From NCBI RefSeq assembly GCF_013618635.1, contig NZ_JABLSJ010000014.1, positions 1 to 64,000 of the forward strand: a stretch of DNA of 64,000 nt, in the 5' to 3' direction. The position numbers and the translations under genes are program-made. Source of the stretch: Thalassobacillus sp. CUG 92003 (GTDB taxonomy: Bacteria > Bacillota > Bacilli > Bacillales > Halobacillaceae). The notes under the pieces are model-generated. The model saw nothing but the letters and a program-made list of their open reading frames with translations. It was not told where the DNA came from and searched no databases. This document shows, piece after piece, positions 24,941 through 35,076 of the stretch. How positions within the stretch are numbered: position 1 is the first letter of the stretch; each line of letters begins with the position of its first letter.

Positions 24941-26108
24941 AGGCCGCTACGGCGATTTCGGCGGAAAGTATGTGCCAGAGACGTTGATGGCGCCTCTTCA
25001 GGAATTAGAGCGGGCTTTGGATGACGCCATGGACGATCAGCATTTTATCGACGAATTACACCAGGTATTAACCGAATACGCAGGTCGTCCGACTGCGCTC
25101 ACCTTTGCTGATAAAGTGACCGAGCAGCTAGGCGGGGCCAAAGTTTATTTAAAGCGAGAGGATTTGAACCATACTGGCGCTCATAAACTTAATAACGCCA
25201 TTGGCCAGGCCCTTCTTGCCAAGCGAATGGGCAAAAAAAATATCATCGCAGAGACTGGGGCAGGCCAGCACGGCGTGGCTTCTGCTACAGTGGCAGCTAA
25301 GTTTGGTCTTTCCTGTAAAGTCTTCATGGGAGAAGAAGATATAAAGCGGCAGGAATTGAATGTATTTCGGATGAAATTGTTAGGCGCAGAAGTCGTGCCA
25401 GTATCCAGCGGTAATGGCACGCTGAAAGATGCGACGAACGAGGCGATTCGCTACTGGGTGGCAAATTGTGAAGACCATTTCTACTTGATCGGCTCGGTCG
25501 TAGGACCGCATCCGTACCCGAGAATGGTCCGTAACTTTCAACGCGTGGTCGGAGATGAGTCGAAGGTTCAATTCGCAGCAGCAGAACCTTCCCTGCCTAC
25601 GAGAATATACGCATGCGTGGGTGGTGGAAGCAATGCGATCGGTATGTTCTACCCTTACTTGGAAGACGATGTAGAGCTGATCGGCGTTGAAGCTGCCGGT
25701 AAAGGCATCGATACGTCCGAACATGCAGCCACGCTGTCTAGAGGTTCGCGAGGTGTTATCCATGGATCCCTAACGTATTTGATGCAGGATGAAAATGGCC
25801 AAATAACTGAGCCTTACTCGATTTCAGCTGGTCTTGATTACCCGGGCATCGGGCCGGAACACGCTTATTTGTTCGATTCTAAACGCGTGCGTTATGAAGC
25901 CGTCACGGACGAAGAAGCGCTGGAATCGTTGAAGCTATTGACAGAAACTGAAGGGATCATCCCTGCCATAGAAACGGCCCATGCTTTAGCGCAGGCGTTT
26001 AAAGAAGCTAAACACCTTACTTCAGATGACACAATTCTGATCAATTTATCAGGACGTGGAGATAAGGATATGGCCACACTGATGAACCATTTTCAGGAGG
26101 AGGTTTAG
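24915..26108 (+). CDS. trpB: Tryptophan synthase beta chain
   Basis: PLP enzyme joining indole and serine. 397 residues. [12 protein letters not shown] start, PLP lysine in [12 protein letters not shown]-x-[13 protein letters not shown] loop and G-G-G-S-N-A-I-G phosphate site. ATG at 24915 (RBS AGAGGTGG) gives the family N terminus; the frame is open further upstream inside trpF. Two bases separate it from trpA. Confidence 0.97.
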   Translation: MTQVYPDAKGRYGDFGGKYVPETLMAPLQELERALDDAMDDQHFIDELHQVLTEYAGRPTALTFADKVTEQLGGAKVYLKREDLNHTGAHKLNNAIGQALLAKRMGKKNIIAETGAGQHGVASATVAAKFGLSCKVFMGEEDIKRQELNVFRMKLLGAEVVPVSSGNGTLKDATNEAIRYWVANCEDHFYLIGSVVGPHPYPRMVRNFQRVVGDESKVQFAAAEPSLPTRIYACVGGGSNAIGMFYPYLEDDVELIGVEAAGKGIDTSEHAATLSRGSRGVIHGSLTYLMQDENGQITEPYSISAGLDYPGIGPEHAYLFDSKRVRYEAVTDEEALESLKLLTETEGIIPAIETAHALAQAFKEAKHLTSDDTILINLSGRGDKDMATLMNHFQEEV

Positions 26109-26109
26109 A

Positions 26110-26913
26110 ATGTTGACCCAAACGTCGTTTCAAGGAAAGTTAACGAAGACGCAAAACTTGTTCATCCCTTTTCTGGTTGCAGGTGATCCGACTCCTGATA
26201 TTACCGTGCAGCTTGCTCAAAAACTACAAACTGCAGGGGCAGATGTATTGGAGTTAGGTGTACCTTATTCTGATCCGATTGCTGACGGGCCGACAATCCA
26301 GCGTGCTGCTAAACGTGCCCTGGAAAGCGGAATGTCATTGACCAAGGCCATTGAACTGGTGCCAAAACTCCGGGAAAACGGAGTAGATATACCGATTGTG
26401 ATTTTTACGTATTATAACCCTGTGCTTCAGCTCGGGCACGACTATTTTTTTGAATTGCTTGAGAAGAATGGAGTAGAAGGTGTGTTGATTCCTGATTTAC
26501 CGTATGAAGAGAGCAGCGAAGTCCGGGAACTTGCTTTGAACTATGATATTGAGTACATTTCATTTGTCGCTCCTACCTCAGAAGCGCGTATTCAGCAAAT
26601 TGCTGAGCAAGCCCGTGGTTTTCTTTACTGCGTATCTACCCTGGGTGTAACAGGCGAACGCCATGAGATTGCCCCTGAGGTTCTTTACTTTATTGATAAA
26701 GTAAAAGCATATAGTCAAGCCCCTGTTGCTGTCGGCTTTGGCATATCGACGAACGAGCACGTACGTTTAATTCAACAGCATGCAGACGGCGTCATTATCG
26801 GCAGTAAAATTATTCGGTTGATCGAAGAAGAACTCGATTCCCTCTTGACTGCCGAAGCACGTGAACAAGCACTCGAGCGGTTTTATGTTCAAGTGTCCGA
26901 TCTTGTAAAATAG
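26110..26913 (+). CDS. trpA: Tryptophan synthase alpha chain
   Basis: Cleaves indole-3-glycerol phosphate and passes indole to TrpB. 267 residues. Catalytic Glu in L-E-L-G-V-P-Y-S-D-P-I-A-D-G-P, Asp in L-I-P-D-L-P-Y-E-E, and G-F-G-I-S phosphate loop. Preceded by GGAGGAGG in the end of trpB. Its TAG stop is the first triplet of the TRAP-like site before trpG. Confidence 0.97.
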   Translation: MLTQTSFQGKLTKTQNLFIPFLVAGDPTPDITVQLAQKLQTAGADVLELGVPYSDPIADGPTIQRAAKRALESGMSLTKAIELVPKLRENGVDIPIVIFTYYNPVLQLGHDYFFELLEKNGVEGVLIPDLPYEESSEVRELALNYDIEYISFVAPTSEARIQQIAEQARGFLYCVSTLGVTGERHEIAPEVLYFIDKVKAYSQAPVAVGFGISTNEHVRLIQQHADGVIIGSKIIRLIEEELDSLLTAEAREQALERFYVQVSDLVK

Positions 26914-26944
26914 TGAGCCAATAGATGAGAGGAGCTGAGCCGAG
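26911..26944 (+). promoter_or_regulatory. Second TRAP-type site over the trpG ribosome site
   Basis: Seven (T/G)AG triplets at 26911, 26915, 26922, 26927, 26932, 26937 and 26942; the last five are spaced exactly 5 nt apart. They cover the ribosome site (GAGGAG) and share a base with the GTG start at 26944. TRAP bound here would block translation of trpG, as described for the separate trpG(pabA) gene of B. subtilis. Confidence 0.8.
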
Positions 26945-27531
26945 TGATTTATATGATTGACCATTATGATTCCTTCACGTATAACCTGGTTCAATATTTA
27001 GGGGAGCTTGGTCAAGAGATTGTTGTCAGGCGAAATGATCATGTAACGTTCAAAGAGATTGATGAATTGTCACCAGACTTGCTTCTTCTTTCGCCTGGAC
27101 CGTGTTCACCAGATGAAACCGGAGTCACGATGGATGTGATTCAACATTATAAGCGAAAAATTCCGATATTTGGCGTATGTCTTGGCCATCAGGCGATTGC
27201 TCAAAGTTTCAACGGCAAGGTGATTCGTTCTGATAAATTGATGCACGGCAAATCGTCTTTGATTCGTCATAACGGCACAGGCATTTATGAGCAGCTGCCT
27301 AACCCTCTGGAAGTCATGCGTTATCATTCTTTAATCGTGGAGAAGGAATCGCTACCTGAGGAATTTTACGTTACTGCCTCTACAGACGAAGGCGAGTTGA
27401 TGGGCATCAAGCATAAACATCTTCCAATCGAAGGGGTACAATTCCATCCCGAATCCATTGGAACTCTGGAAGGAAAAAAATTATTGCAAAATCTTCTCGA
27501 ACAAAAATTAAGCGCGATAGCCAGCCGGTAA
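26944..27531 (+). CDS. trpG: Anthranilate/aminodeoxychorismate synthase glutaminase
   Basis: Class I glutamine amidotransferase of 195 residues providing ammonia to TrpE and, in Bacillus, also to PabB for folate. Catalytic Cys in F-G-V-C-L-G-H-Q, H-G-K-S, and the His/Glu pair in V-Q-F-H-P-E-S-I-G. GTG start nine bases after GGAG. In B. subtilis the single dual-purpose copy lies in the folate operon; here it closes the trp operon, 30 bp behind trpA. Whether a separate pabA exists elsewhere cannot be seen. Confidence 0.93.
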   Translation: MIYMIDHYDSFTYNLVQYLGELGQEIVVRRNDHVTFKEIDELSPDLLLLSPGPCSPDETGVTMDVIQHYKRKIPIFGVCLGHQAIAQSFNGKVIRSDKLMHGKSSLIRHNGTGIYEQLPNPLEVMRYHSLIVEKESLPEEFYVTASTDEGELMGIKHKHLPIEGVQFHPESIGTLEGKKLLQNLLEQKLSAIASR

Positions 27532-27623
27532 AAAAAGTTCGCCAAGGCTTAAACAAAACTATTGAATTCTAGGAGCGCTCTATTATATAATGCATAGTGT
27601 TGGTTCATAAACATGACCGATAC

Positions 27624-27696
27624 GGGGCATTAGCTCAGTTGGGAGAGCGCCACGCTGGCAGCGTGGAGGTCATCGGTTCGAGCCCGATATGCTCCA
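27624..27696 (+). tRNA. tRNA-Ala (anticodon GGC)
   Basis: Full cloverleaf of 73 nt without encoded CCA: acceptor GGGGCAT/ATGCTCC, D arm GCTC..GAGC, anticodon stem CCACG/CGTGG with loop CTGGCAG (anticodon GGC at 27657-27659), T arm ATCGG-TTCGAGC-CCGAT. Confidence 0.96.
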
Positions 27697-27710
27697 TACC
27701 TTTGAATGAA

Positions 27711-27750
27711 ATTCCGAACGATTTCTCTGAAATCAGTTCGGATTTTTTTG
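27711..27750 (+). terminator. tRNA-Ala terminator, related to the hairpin repeat
   Basis: ATTCCGAACGATTTC / GAAATCAGTTCGGAT stem, then T7. The stem sequence is a diverged version of the CCGAAC...GTTCGG hairpin in the elements at 36740, 42166 and 63685. Confidence 0.85.
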
Positions 27751-27792
27751 TTAAGAAAAGGGTTCCACTCCTTCCACAGACATGGACAGAGC

Positions 27793-27845
27793 TACCTCGT
27801 AATTCTGCAACATCTTCATGTTGCGCTATTTTCTACGAGGTTTTT
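27793..27845 (+). terminator. Second hairpin/terminator downstream of tRNA-Ala
   Basis: Outer stem ACCTCGTA (27794-27801) / TACGAGGT (27834-27841) with an inner GCAACAT/ATGTTGC hairpin and T-rich end. No gene is visible between the two terminators. The interval 27697-28016 otherwise holds nothing recognisable. Confidence 0.65.
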
Positions 27846-28016
27846 CGTGTTTAAACTACGCTATTCAAGGTTCGTTTTTTTTAACTCATTTACTAATGTC
27901 CCAGTCTTTCTGTATGTGGATGCTAGCGACATTCTAACTTTCGATTGGAAATTTATAACTGAAATTGTGCAATGAGTAGAGAAGGAAACACCCTATGCTT
28001 AGTAGAGGTGAACGAG

Positions 28017-28466
28017 ATGCTAAACGTAAGGGAAGTTAATCGATTTCGAGTGCGATATATCATTAAAATGAATGCTATGATGATGAGCACAATTGTCTTT
28101 ATGGATATTTACTTGTCACATGGTCTCCCGATAAAGGGTTTCGTGTTTGGAATGGCCTTTATATTTCTCGGCGAGTTTGCGCGAAGCGTGTATCAATGGA
28201 AGACTGGTACGTTTATCGGAACGAAAAATTCGAATCGACTGAAGGAATATGAAATAAAACTGATTGGAGAAAAGCGGTGGAAAAAACAAAAGAAGGTGGG
28301 TAGAGTCCTGCTCCCTCTCCTTGCTGTTGTATGTTTCATAGCCGCGTTTAGTATTGATTTTCCTACAGGCTATGATAATGGCGGCATGTCTCTTGTCTCC
28401 TACATTGGTGCGTTTATCGGGACGAACCTCGCTGTCGGTACGCACGCTTATCGTTTCGATCGGTAA
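28017..28466 (+). CDS. Small membrane protein of unknown function
   Basis: 149 residues with four hydrophobic segments (about 19-38, 40-60, 95-112 and 122-140) separated by a basic loop K-R-W-K-K-Q-K-K. Not recognised. The ATG at 28017 follows AGAGGTGA by five bases; an in-frame ATG at 27972 has no ribosome site. Stands alone between tRNA-Ala and the P450 gene. Confidence 0.6.
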   Translation: MLNVREVNRFRVRYIIKMNAMMMSTIVFMDIYLSHGLPIKGFVFGMAFIFLGEFARSVYQWKTGTFIGTKNSNRLKEYEIKLIGEKRWKKQKKVGRVLLPLLAVVCFIAAFSIDFPTGYDNGGMSLVSYIGAFIGTNLAVGTHAYRFDR

Positions 28467-28580
28467 AAGAGGAAAGGAATGGATTTGGACTTCCCGCGTG
28501 CAGTCAGCGGATGGCAAATAATTTAAAGAATCCTTGAAATTTAGGGAGTAACGGCACATTGCATACGAGACAATCATCTA

Positions 28581-28624
28581 AAGGCAGTCTGATTAGCTAT
28601 TCTAATTGGACTGCCTACTTTTGG
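28581..28624 (+). terminator. Probable terminator of the membrane protein gene
   Basis: AGGCAGTC / GACTGCCT stem extended by imperfect pairing through TGATTAG...CTAATTG, followed by ACTTTTGG. The T-tract is short. It lies 115 bp after the stop; nothing else is seen in 28467-28700. Confidence 0.65.
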
Positions 28625-28701
28625 TTAATTAAACATGATAGGAAAGACTTTATCCCCTTAACCAGAAAGACATATGATTACATAGTAACGCGTAAACAGT
28701 T

Positions 28702-28727
28702 GTTTGCTTGCCCAGCCGTCCGGGAAT
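28702..28727 (+). promoter_or_regulatory. Candidate SigB promoter
   Basis: GTTTGC, a 14-bp spacer and GGGAAT match the general-stress SigB consensus (GTTTaa-N12-14-GGGwAw) with normal spacing, 51 bp before the CYP152 start. Confidence 0.55.
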
Positions 28728-28772
28728 AGAACTCTACACGATAATGTCACGAGTAATAAGCAAAGGAGATAA

Positions 28773-30038
<1,266 letters not shown>

Positions 30039-30044
30039 GAACGT

Positions 30045-30075
30045 GGGCGAGCTGAACCATTTAAGCTCGCTCTTC
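30045..30075 (+). terminator. Hairpin after cypC
   Basis: GGGCGAGCT / AGCTCGCTC stem, ending in CTCTTC. Stable stem but poor T-tract; possibly a weak terminator. Confidence 0.5.
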
Positions 30076-30151
30076 AATATGCTTGGGGCTTATAAGAAGT
30101 ATCAACACTGAGATTAAAAAAACCGTACTTATCGTGTTAGGAGGCTTTAAG

Positions 30152-31537
30152 TTGTTAGCCGCACTGCTGCCAAAACCTGTACTGAAATACATTCAAATGT
30201 CCAAATATCAAATGAAGTATGAGCTCCAAATGACCTTGTGGTTTATACCCTTGATTTACATCTTAGCAAGTTCTTTACTGGTGGTCCTGACGCTTTACTT
30301 GGACCTCCAGCTCAATATCTCAGCATATGTCCCGGAATTCTTTCAGGCGGAAGGCCAGGCGACTCGTACGTTAGTGAGTACGTTGATTGGCGGTATTTTG
30401 ACCTTAAGCGCCTTCACATTGAATTCATTATTAGTCGTATTGACGATGCTCAGTGGTCAATTTTCGCCGCGCATGTTGTTCGATTTTATATCAAATCGAG
30501 GGACGCAGCATATATTAGGGATTTTCCATGGGAGTTTCATCTATGTGTTATTTGTTTTTCTATTTATTACAAATCAAGGGGATGAAATGTATGTCGCCGT
30601 CCCCTTTACCACAGTGTCCCTTGCTTTTATTACCATCGTCGTATTTATTTTCTTCATCAACCATGCTTCGAGCTGGATGCAGGTGCACAATTTTACCTAT
30701 TCCATGAAAAATATTTCCAAAGCTGCTGTGCAAGATACGATGCGTGATTATCTTGAAAAACACGGAACTGAAAAACCCGGCAATTTAATGGAAGCCTATC
30801 AGGGTAAAACGGAAGTGGTAACCAGTCCGGAACCAGGGTATCTGCAAATGATTAATTTTAAAGATATGATTAATGAAGCCCGTAAAGACGATGTGATCAT
30901 TCGCCTCTATGCCAAAATAGGTGATTTCACGCTCAAACATAATCGGTTATTTGCAGTGTGGGGGCCAGGAAAAGAAACAGCCGATTTAGATAAATATAAT
31001 CACATGATTGAAATTGGATATAAAGAAACTGAAGTGCAAGAAGTTAAAATGGGGATAACAAAACTCAGTGAAGTTGCAGTTAAAGCGATTGGAAATAGTG
31101 ACCCTAAGACAGCTGTAAGTGCAATCCACCAAATGGCCGACTTAGTCGTCTCAATTGAAGGGGATATGACGTTTACATCTTATTTGCAAGATGAAGATCG
31201 TCAGACACGTGTAATCATGAGCGCAGAAGATTTTGAATACTTTATGTATGTCGGGTTTGGTTATATTCGCCATTACGCAGGTCATAACTATGTGATCATC
31301 ACCGAAATCATAGTCGCTCTCGGGAAAATGGCCCAAACGATTTCCTCTGATAAATTGGACAGTATATGGGAATTCGGCTCGAACTCCATTGATCACATTT
31401 CCCAACACTTCATCTTTAAATTGGATAAACGTTATTTGTTAAGCAAAGTGTATGAGCTTGCCCTCTACACGAACCATGAGATGGATTATTATGCTGTTGA
31501 AAAACGCTTGAATCAAACGGAGCCTGATCACCTGTAA
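30152..31537 (+). CDS. DUF2254 membrane protein
   Basis: 461 residues; four transmembrane segments in the first ~200 residues (about 35-60, 90-120, 130-150, 165-190) and a long soluble C-terminal half, the layout of DUF2254 proteins. L-S-A-F-T-L-N-S-L-L-V-V-L-T-M-L-S-G-Q-F-S-P-R is the conserved block after helix 2. The TTG at 30152 has a perfect AGGAGG seven bases upstream; the open frame extends to a TTG at 30083 without a ribosome site. Function unknown. Confidence 0.8.
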   Translation: MLAALLPKPVLKYIQMSKYQMKYELQMTLWFIPLIYILASSLLVVLTLYLDLQLNISAYVPEFFQAEGQATRTLVSTLIGGILTLSAFTLNSLLVVLTMLSGQFSPRMLFDFISNRGTQHILGIFHGSFIYVLFVFLFITNQGDEMYVAVPFTTVSLAFITIVVFIFFINHASSWMQVHNFTYSMKNISKAAVQDTMRDYLEKHGTEKPGNLMEAYQGKTEVVTSPEPGYLQMINFKDMINEARKDDVIIRLYAKIGDFTLKHNRLFAVWGPGKETADLDKYNHMIEIGYKETEVQEVKMGITKLSEVAVKAIGNSDPKTAVSAIHQMADLVVSIEGDMTFTSYLQDEDRQTRVIMSAEDFEYFMYVGFGYIRHYAGHNYVIITEIIVALGKMAQTISSDKLDSIWEFGSNSIDHISQHFIFKLDKRYLLSKVYELALYTNHEMDYYAVEKRLNQTEPDHL

Positions 31538-31565
31538 ATCAGTCTAAAATGAGGACTAACAATGG

Positions 31566-31604
31566 AAAGCAGATGTTTCCCAAGGAGGGCCATCTGCTTT
31601 TTTG
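31566..31604 (+). terminator. Terminator after the DUF2254 gene
   Basis: Perfect AAAGCAGATG / CATCTGCTTT stem ending in T6. Confidence 0.9.
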
Positions 31605-31651
31605 TGGTTGTTGTTATAACCGTTGCACTACGATTTATAGGAAGTGGATAA

Positions 31652-32131
31652 TTAGGCAGGGGATTTTTCGGCTTTCTTCGAAGCGATTAAATAACGATGG
31701 ATGAAATACTCGCACCCGGTGATGAGCAACGATAAAATTAATGCTCCGGCAAATGTCACTTCGGCCCCTGTAAAGAAGTTCGATGCGCCCCAGATAATCA
31801 ACAACGATGTTACAAAATCAAGAAAGACACTCGAATTTAAATTACCTCTTTCTAAGAACATGTATTCCATGGCAACACCAATCCCAGTTAAAAGGATGGC
31901 CAGTACGATCGGCTGCCAAATTGCTCCGTAGGTGACATTCTCAAGCACGTACATAGCTGTGACCAGTAACACAGGTAAAATCACGATCTTCATCAAGAAG
32001 CTGCTCAAAATAGACCCTTCTTTCTTATGACTAAATGATTTATATATATTTAGTGTTTCTATATCGGCTTTGGTTATGCAAGTTAGGAGGCGCTCAATAA
32101 GCACAATTTGATTGGGAATGGGCTTATTCAC
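31652..32131 (-). CDS. DUF2512-family membrane protein
   Basis: Up to 159 residues with four hydrophobic segments; I-V-L-A-I-L-L-T-G-I-G-V ... F-L-D-F-V-T-S-L-L-I-I-W resembles the DUF2512 (YndM) family. Relatives begin near M47 here (MKIVILPVLL), so the N-terminal ~40 soluble residues may be an upstream open frame: the GTG at 32131 has no ribosome site, whereas a TTG at about 32008 follows AGAAGG. Start uncertain. Function unknown. Confidence 0.65.
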   Translation of the reverse strand: MNKPIPNQIVLIERLLTCITKADIETLNIYKSFSHKKEGSILSSFLMKIVILPVLLVTAMYVLENVTYGAIWQPIVLAILLTGIGVAMEYMFLERGNLNSSVFLDFVTSLLIIWGASNFFTGAEVTFAGALILSLLITGCEYFIHRYLIASKKAEKSPA

Positions 32132-32467
32132 TTACATCGGAATTCAATCAAAAACGAAAGGTTCAGAAAAATTATCAAAAAGATGACAAAAAACAAGCTA
32201 AATAAACTATTCTTTTACAATAATATGGAAAACGAATCAGGTTAAATTGTTCCAATGCTTATGAATGGCTAAAAAGTTCTTATGCTTTATACAAAAAATG
32301 AAAAAGATGGAAGTGAAATTGCAATTTAGGCATGATGCGTGCTTTTTTCAATTAAAGCCATCCATGATAAGATTTTGAGTGTTCAGAAAAGTATGAATCA
32401 AGGAGGGGCGCATTTTTATTTGAATGGTCTGGACACTTAATTTCAATTTATAAAGGAGAGGGACGAT
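32132..32467. other. AT-rich upstream region of the subtilase gene
   Basis: 336 bp without a gene. It should carry the promoter and leader of the protease; TGGACA at 32429 and TATAAA near 32450 are too close for a standard promoter, so no promoter is assigned. The ribosome site AAAGGAGAGGG is at 32452-32462. Confidence 0.4.
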
Positions 32468-33670
32468 TTGAACTTTAAACAATTGTGGACGGCATCATTA
32501 CTTGCGCTATCATTGGCTGTTTTCCCTACAGCGGCTGAAGCATCTGTTGATCAATTGGAGACAGTAAACGAGCCACAGGATATTGAAAAGACTGAGCAAT
32601 CGGATTATGTTAAAGGAGAAGTGGTTGTAAAGTTTAAAGATCAGGCTTCTATAGCGAAAAAAGGGAACAAGCTTGGTAGTGTGAAGGCGACTGTCCAAGA
32701 AGATTCTGACAAGGTAGATTCGAATTTCAAAGTATTGGAAGTTGGAAATGTTGAAGCTGTCGTGAAGGCTTTGAATAAGAATCCCAATGTTGAATATGCA
32801 GAACCGAATTACAAATTTGAAGGTAATTGGACACCGAATGACACGTATTACAGCGGTTACCAATACGGACCTCAGAATACATACACGGATGACGCTTGGG
32901 ACATCACCCGTGGGAGCAGCAGTCAGGAAGTAGCGGTCATTGACTCGGGTGTGGATTACAACCATCCTGATTTGGACGGTAAAACCATCAAAGGGTATGA
33001 TTTTGTAGATAATGATAATGACCCAATGGATTTGAATAACCACGGGACTCACGTTGCGGGAACGATAGCAGCAGAAACCAATAATGCTCAAGGTGTTGCA
33101 GGGATGGCCCCTGAGACTAACATTTTGGCTGTGCGCGCTCTTGACGCGAGCGGCAACGGTTCATTGGCTAATATTGCTGATGCGATTACGTACTCTGCTG
33201 ATCAAGGCGCTGAGGTTATCAATTTATCTCTCGGTTGTGATTGTGATACTCAGACACTTGAAAATGCAGTGGATTACGCGTGGAACCAAGGATCTGTTGT
33301 GATCGCAGCAGCAGGGAATGATGGTGTCTCCACTACGTTTGAACCTGCTTCTTATGATAATGTCATTGCGGTTGGAGCCGTGGATTCGAACGATCAACCT
33401 GCCAACTTCTCGAATTACGGAAGCTGGGTTGATGTGACAGCACCTGGCGTAAGCATCGCTTCCACTGTACCCGGCAATGGATATGCCTACATGTCTGGCA
33501 CGTCCATGGCATCACCTCATGTAGCCGGATTGGCGGGTCTTCTTGCGGGGCAAGGCCGCACAAACGGCGAAATTCGTCAGGCCATTGAACAAACAGCGGA
33601 TGAAATCAATGGGACAGGCACATATTTTGAACATGGCCGCATCAATTCATTTGAAGCCGTCAATTATTAA
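32468..33670 (+). CDS. Secreted subtilisin-like serine protease (S8, thermitase-like)
   Basis: 400-residue pre-pro-protease: signal peptide to about A25 (A-A-E-A), an I9 inhibitor propeptide (about 45-118, Y-V-K-G-E-V-V-V-K-F ... N-V-E-Y-A-E-P-N-Y) and a catalytic domain beginning near W121-T-P-N-D. Triad D159 (V-I-D-S-G-V-D), H192 (N-H-G-T-H-V-A-G) and S346 (G-T-S-M-A-S-P-H), with oxyanion N284. The mature start T-P-N-D-x-Y-x-x-x-Q-Y-G-P-Q is like thermitase. The acidic mature domain suits a saline habitat. Two cysteines (257, 259) in S-L-G-C-D-C-D are unusual for subtilases. TTG start. Confidence 0.93.
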   Translation: MNFKQLWTASLLALSLAVFPTAAEASVDQLETVNEPQDIEKTEQSDYVKGEVVVKFKDQASIAKKGNKLGSVKATVQEDSDKVDSNFKVLEVGNVEAVVKALNKNPNVEYAEPNYKFEGNWTPNDTYYSGYQYGPQNTYTDDAWDITRGSSSQEVAVIDSGVDYNHPDLDGKTIKGYDFVDNDNDPMDLNNHGTHVAGTIAAETNNAQGVAGMAPETNILAVRALDASGNGSLANIADAITYSADQGAEVINLSLGCDCDTQTLENAVDYAWNQGSVVIAAAGNDGVSTTFEPASYDNVIAVGAVDSNDQPANFSNYGSWVDVTAPGVSIASTVPGNGYAYMSGTSMASPHVAGLAGLLAGQGRTNGEIRQAIEQTADEINGTGTYFEHGRINSFEAVNY

Positions 33671-33676
33671 AGTCTA

Positions 33677-33740
33677 GGCTGCAGGCTCTGCTCATGTATG
33701 ATTCGATCATGCTGGCAGAGTCCTGTGCCTTTTTTGTTTT
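33677..33740 (+). terminator. Subtilase gene terminator
   Basis: GGCTGCAGGCTCTGC / GCAGAGTCCTGTGCC stem with minor mismatches, then T6. The following 33741-33876 holds no recognisable gene. Confidence 0.85.
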
Positions 33741-33876
33741 AGGAAGGCCTGCAATGACCTATTTAATACCGCCAAGTGACCAAATTTCTGGCCAAAAGCA
33801 AGGCTAATAAGTACTTAGTCTGGAAAGAGTCGTCAATTTGGTTGTATGTTCGTATTAAGCTAACCTGGCTTTAGAC

Positions 33877-33904
33877 AAAAAAAAGACCGCGCTTCAACGC
33901 GGTC
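33877..33904 (-). terminator. Minus-strand terminator of the MBL-fold gene
   Basis: GACCGCG / CGCGGTC stem preceded on the + strand by A8, which reads as a U-tract on the minus strand. It lies 130 bp beyond the stop of the gene at 34035. Confidence 0.85.
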
Positions 33905-34034
33905 AAGTGGGAAAGTCATTTCTCTTTCATTATCGATTAATGTCTTGAAATTTTCAAGGGCAAGAAGGGCTACATTTTTTCCTAATCTTTGTTATTGATT
34001 GTCGAATCTTTGCCATAGCCTTGTTTTGCCTGGC

Positions 34035-34979
34035 TTATTTTTTTGCTAAATAATCTGCAATCCCCATTGCACAAACGTCACAGTCGAGCTTCAGAATGTC
34101 ATAAACGGAATGGTTATCCGGTATATTGTACTGTTCCAAATAACCCGTTATGTGATCGAGAAGTCGCCTCTGAATGCCTGCTGTGCCTTCATTATTGGCT
34201 AAGGCTTGTTTGCCTGCTTCAATAAAATGCGGTAACCATTGCGTGACTTGCGTGTAGACGATTTCGGGATCCTGAGACTCGCCGAAATGTCCGAAATAGA
34301 TTCGATCAAGGTTCAGATTACGTAATCGTTCGATTGACGCGATCATCTCATCCGGATTGAATTGATTGGGAGACGTGCTCGGCAAATAGAAGGTTAGCCC
34401 GTAATCTTGAGTCTGATGATAACGAATGCCGGCAGTATCGCCAGAAAAAATTCCGTTGCTGACTGGATCGTAAATACTGTAATGATGATTTGCGTGACCA
34501 GGCGTATCCAGAAAACGGAGCGTGCAGGCTGAACTGAGCTCAAGGGTGTCTCCGTCTTCTTTCGTGAGCAATCTTTTTTCTGGAATTGGTAAAATAGGGT
34601 CAAACAATTCACCGAATGTGTCCCCGTAAACAGCTCGTGCGCCGGCAATTAACCGAGAAGGGTCGGCCAAATGCCGTTTGCCGCGAGGGTGGACGACCAC
34701 GGTGGCATTCGGGCATTCTTGCAGAAGTAAGCCTGCTCCCCCTGCGTGATCAAGATGGATGTGGGTCACAATAATATATTGAATGTCAGCGGGGTCAATC
34801 CCAAGGGAATGTAAACCATCTAATACGTATGGAATAGACGGACTTGGTCCTGTTTCAATTAATGTTAAGGCTTCTTCCATTAACACGTATGTACCCGTTC
34901 TTCCCGGATAACCCAGATCAAATCCGTCAATTAAGCGCATGCGATCGCCTACATGATGTATCGGAGCATGTGTTGCCAT
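34035..34979 (-). CDS. MBL-fold metallo-hydrolase
   Basis: 314 residues. The metallo-beta-lactamase metal motif H-x-H-x-D-H is at 73-78 (THIHLDHAGG), the second His in D-T-P-G-H-A-N-H-H and the bridging Asp in I-F-S-G-D-T-A-G-I, and a late His in Y-F-G-H-F-G-E. This resembles glyoxalase II-like/quorum-lactonase-like hydrolases, but the substrate is not determined. A Cys pair near the C terminus (LDCDVCAMG) is notable. RBS GAGGTGAGG. No operon. Confidence 0.85.
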   Translation of the reverse strand: MATHAPIHHVGDRMRLIDGFDLGYPGRTGTYVLMEEALTLIETGPSPSIPYVLDGLHSLGIDPADIQYIIVTHIHLDHAGGAGLLLQECPNATVVVHPRGKRHLADPSRLIAGARAVYGDTFGELFDPILPIPEKRLLTKEDGDTLELSSACTLRFLDTPGHANHHYSIYDPVSNGIFSGDTAGIRYHQTQDYGLTFYLPSTSPNQFNPDEMIASIERLRNLNLDRIYFGHFGESQDPEIVYTQVTQWLPHFIEAGKQALANNEGTAGIQRRLLDHITGYLEQYNIPDNHSVYDILKLDCDVCAMGIADYLAKK

Positions 34980-35076
34980 TTCCTCACCTCTTCAACTTTG
35001 ATATTTCCATTTTACTAGAAATGACTGAATATTGTAACGTTTAGGCTTTTGTTGAGTATCCTGTAGGTGAAGGGAG

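Noticed and set aside
27597-27854. Frame running through tRNA-Ala and its terminator
   Set aside because: It overlaps a complete tRNA gene and terminator; coding is implausible.
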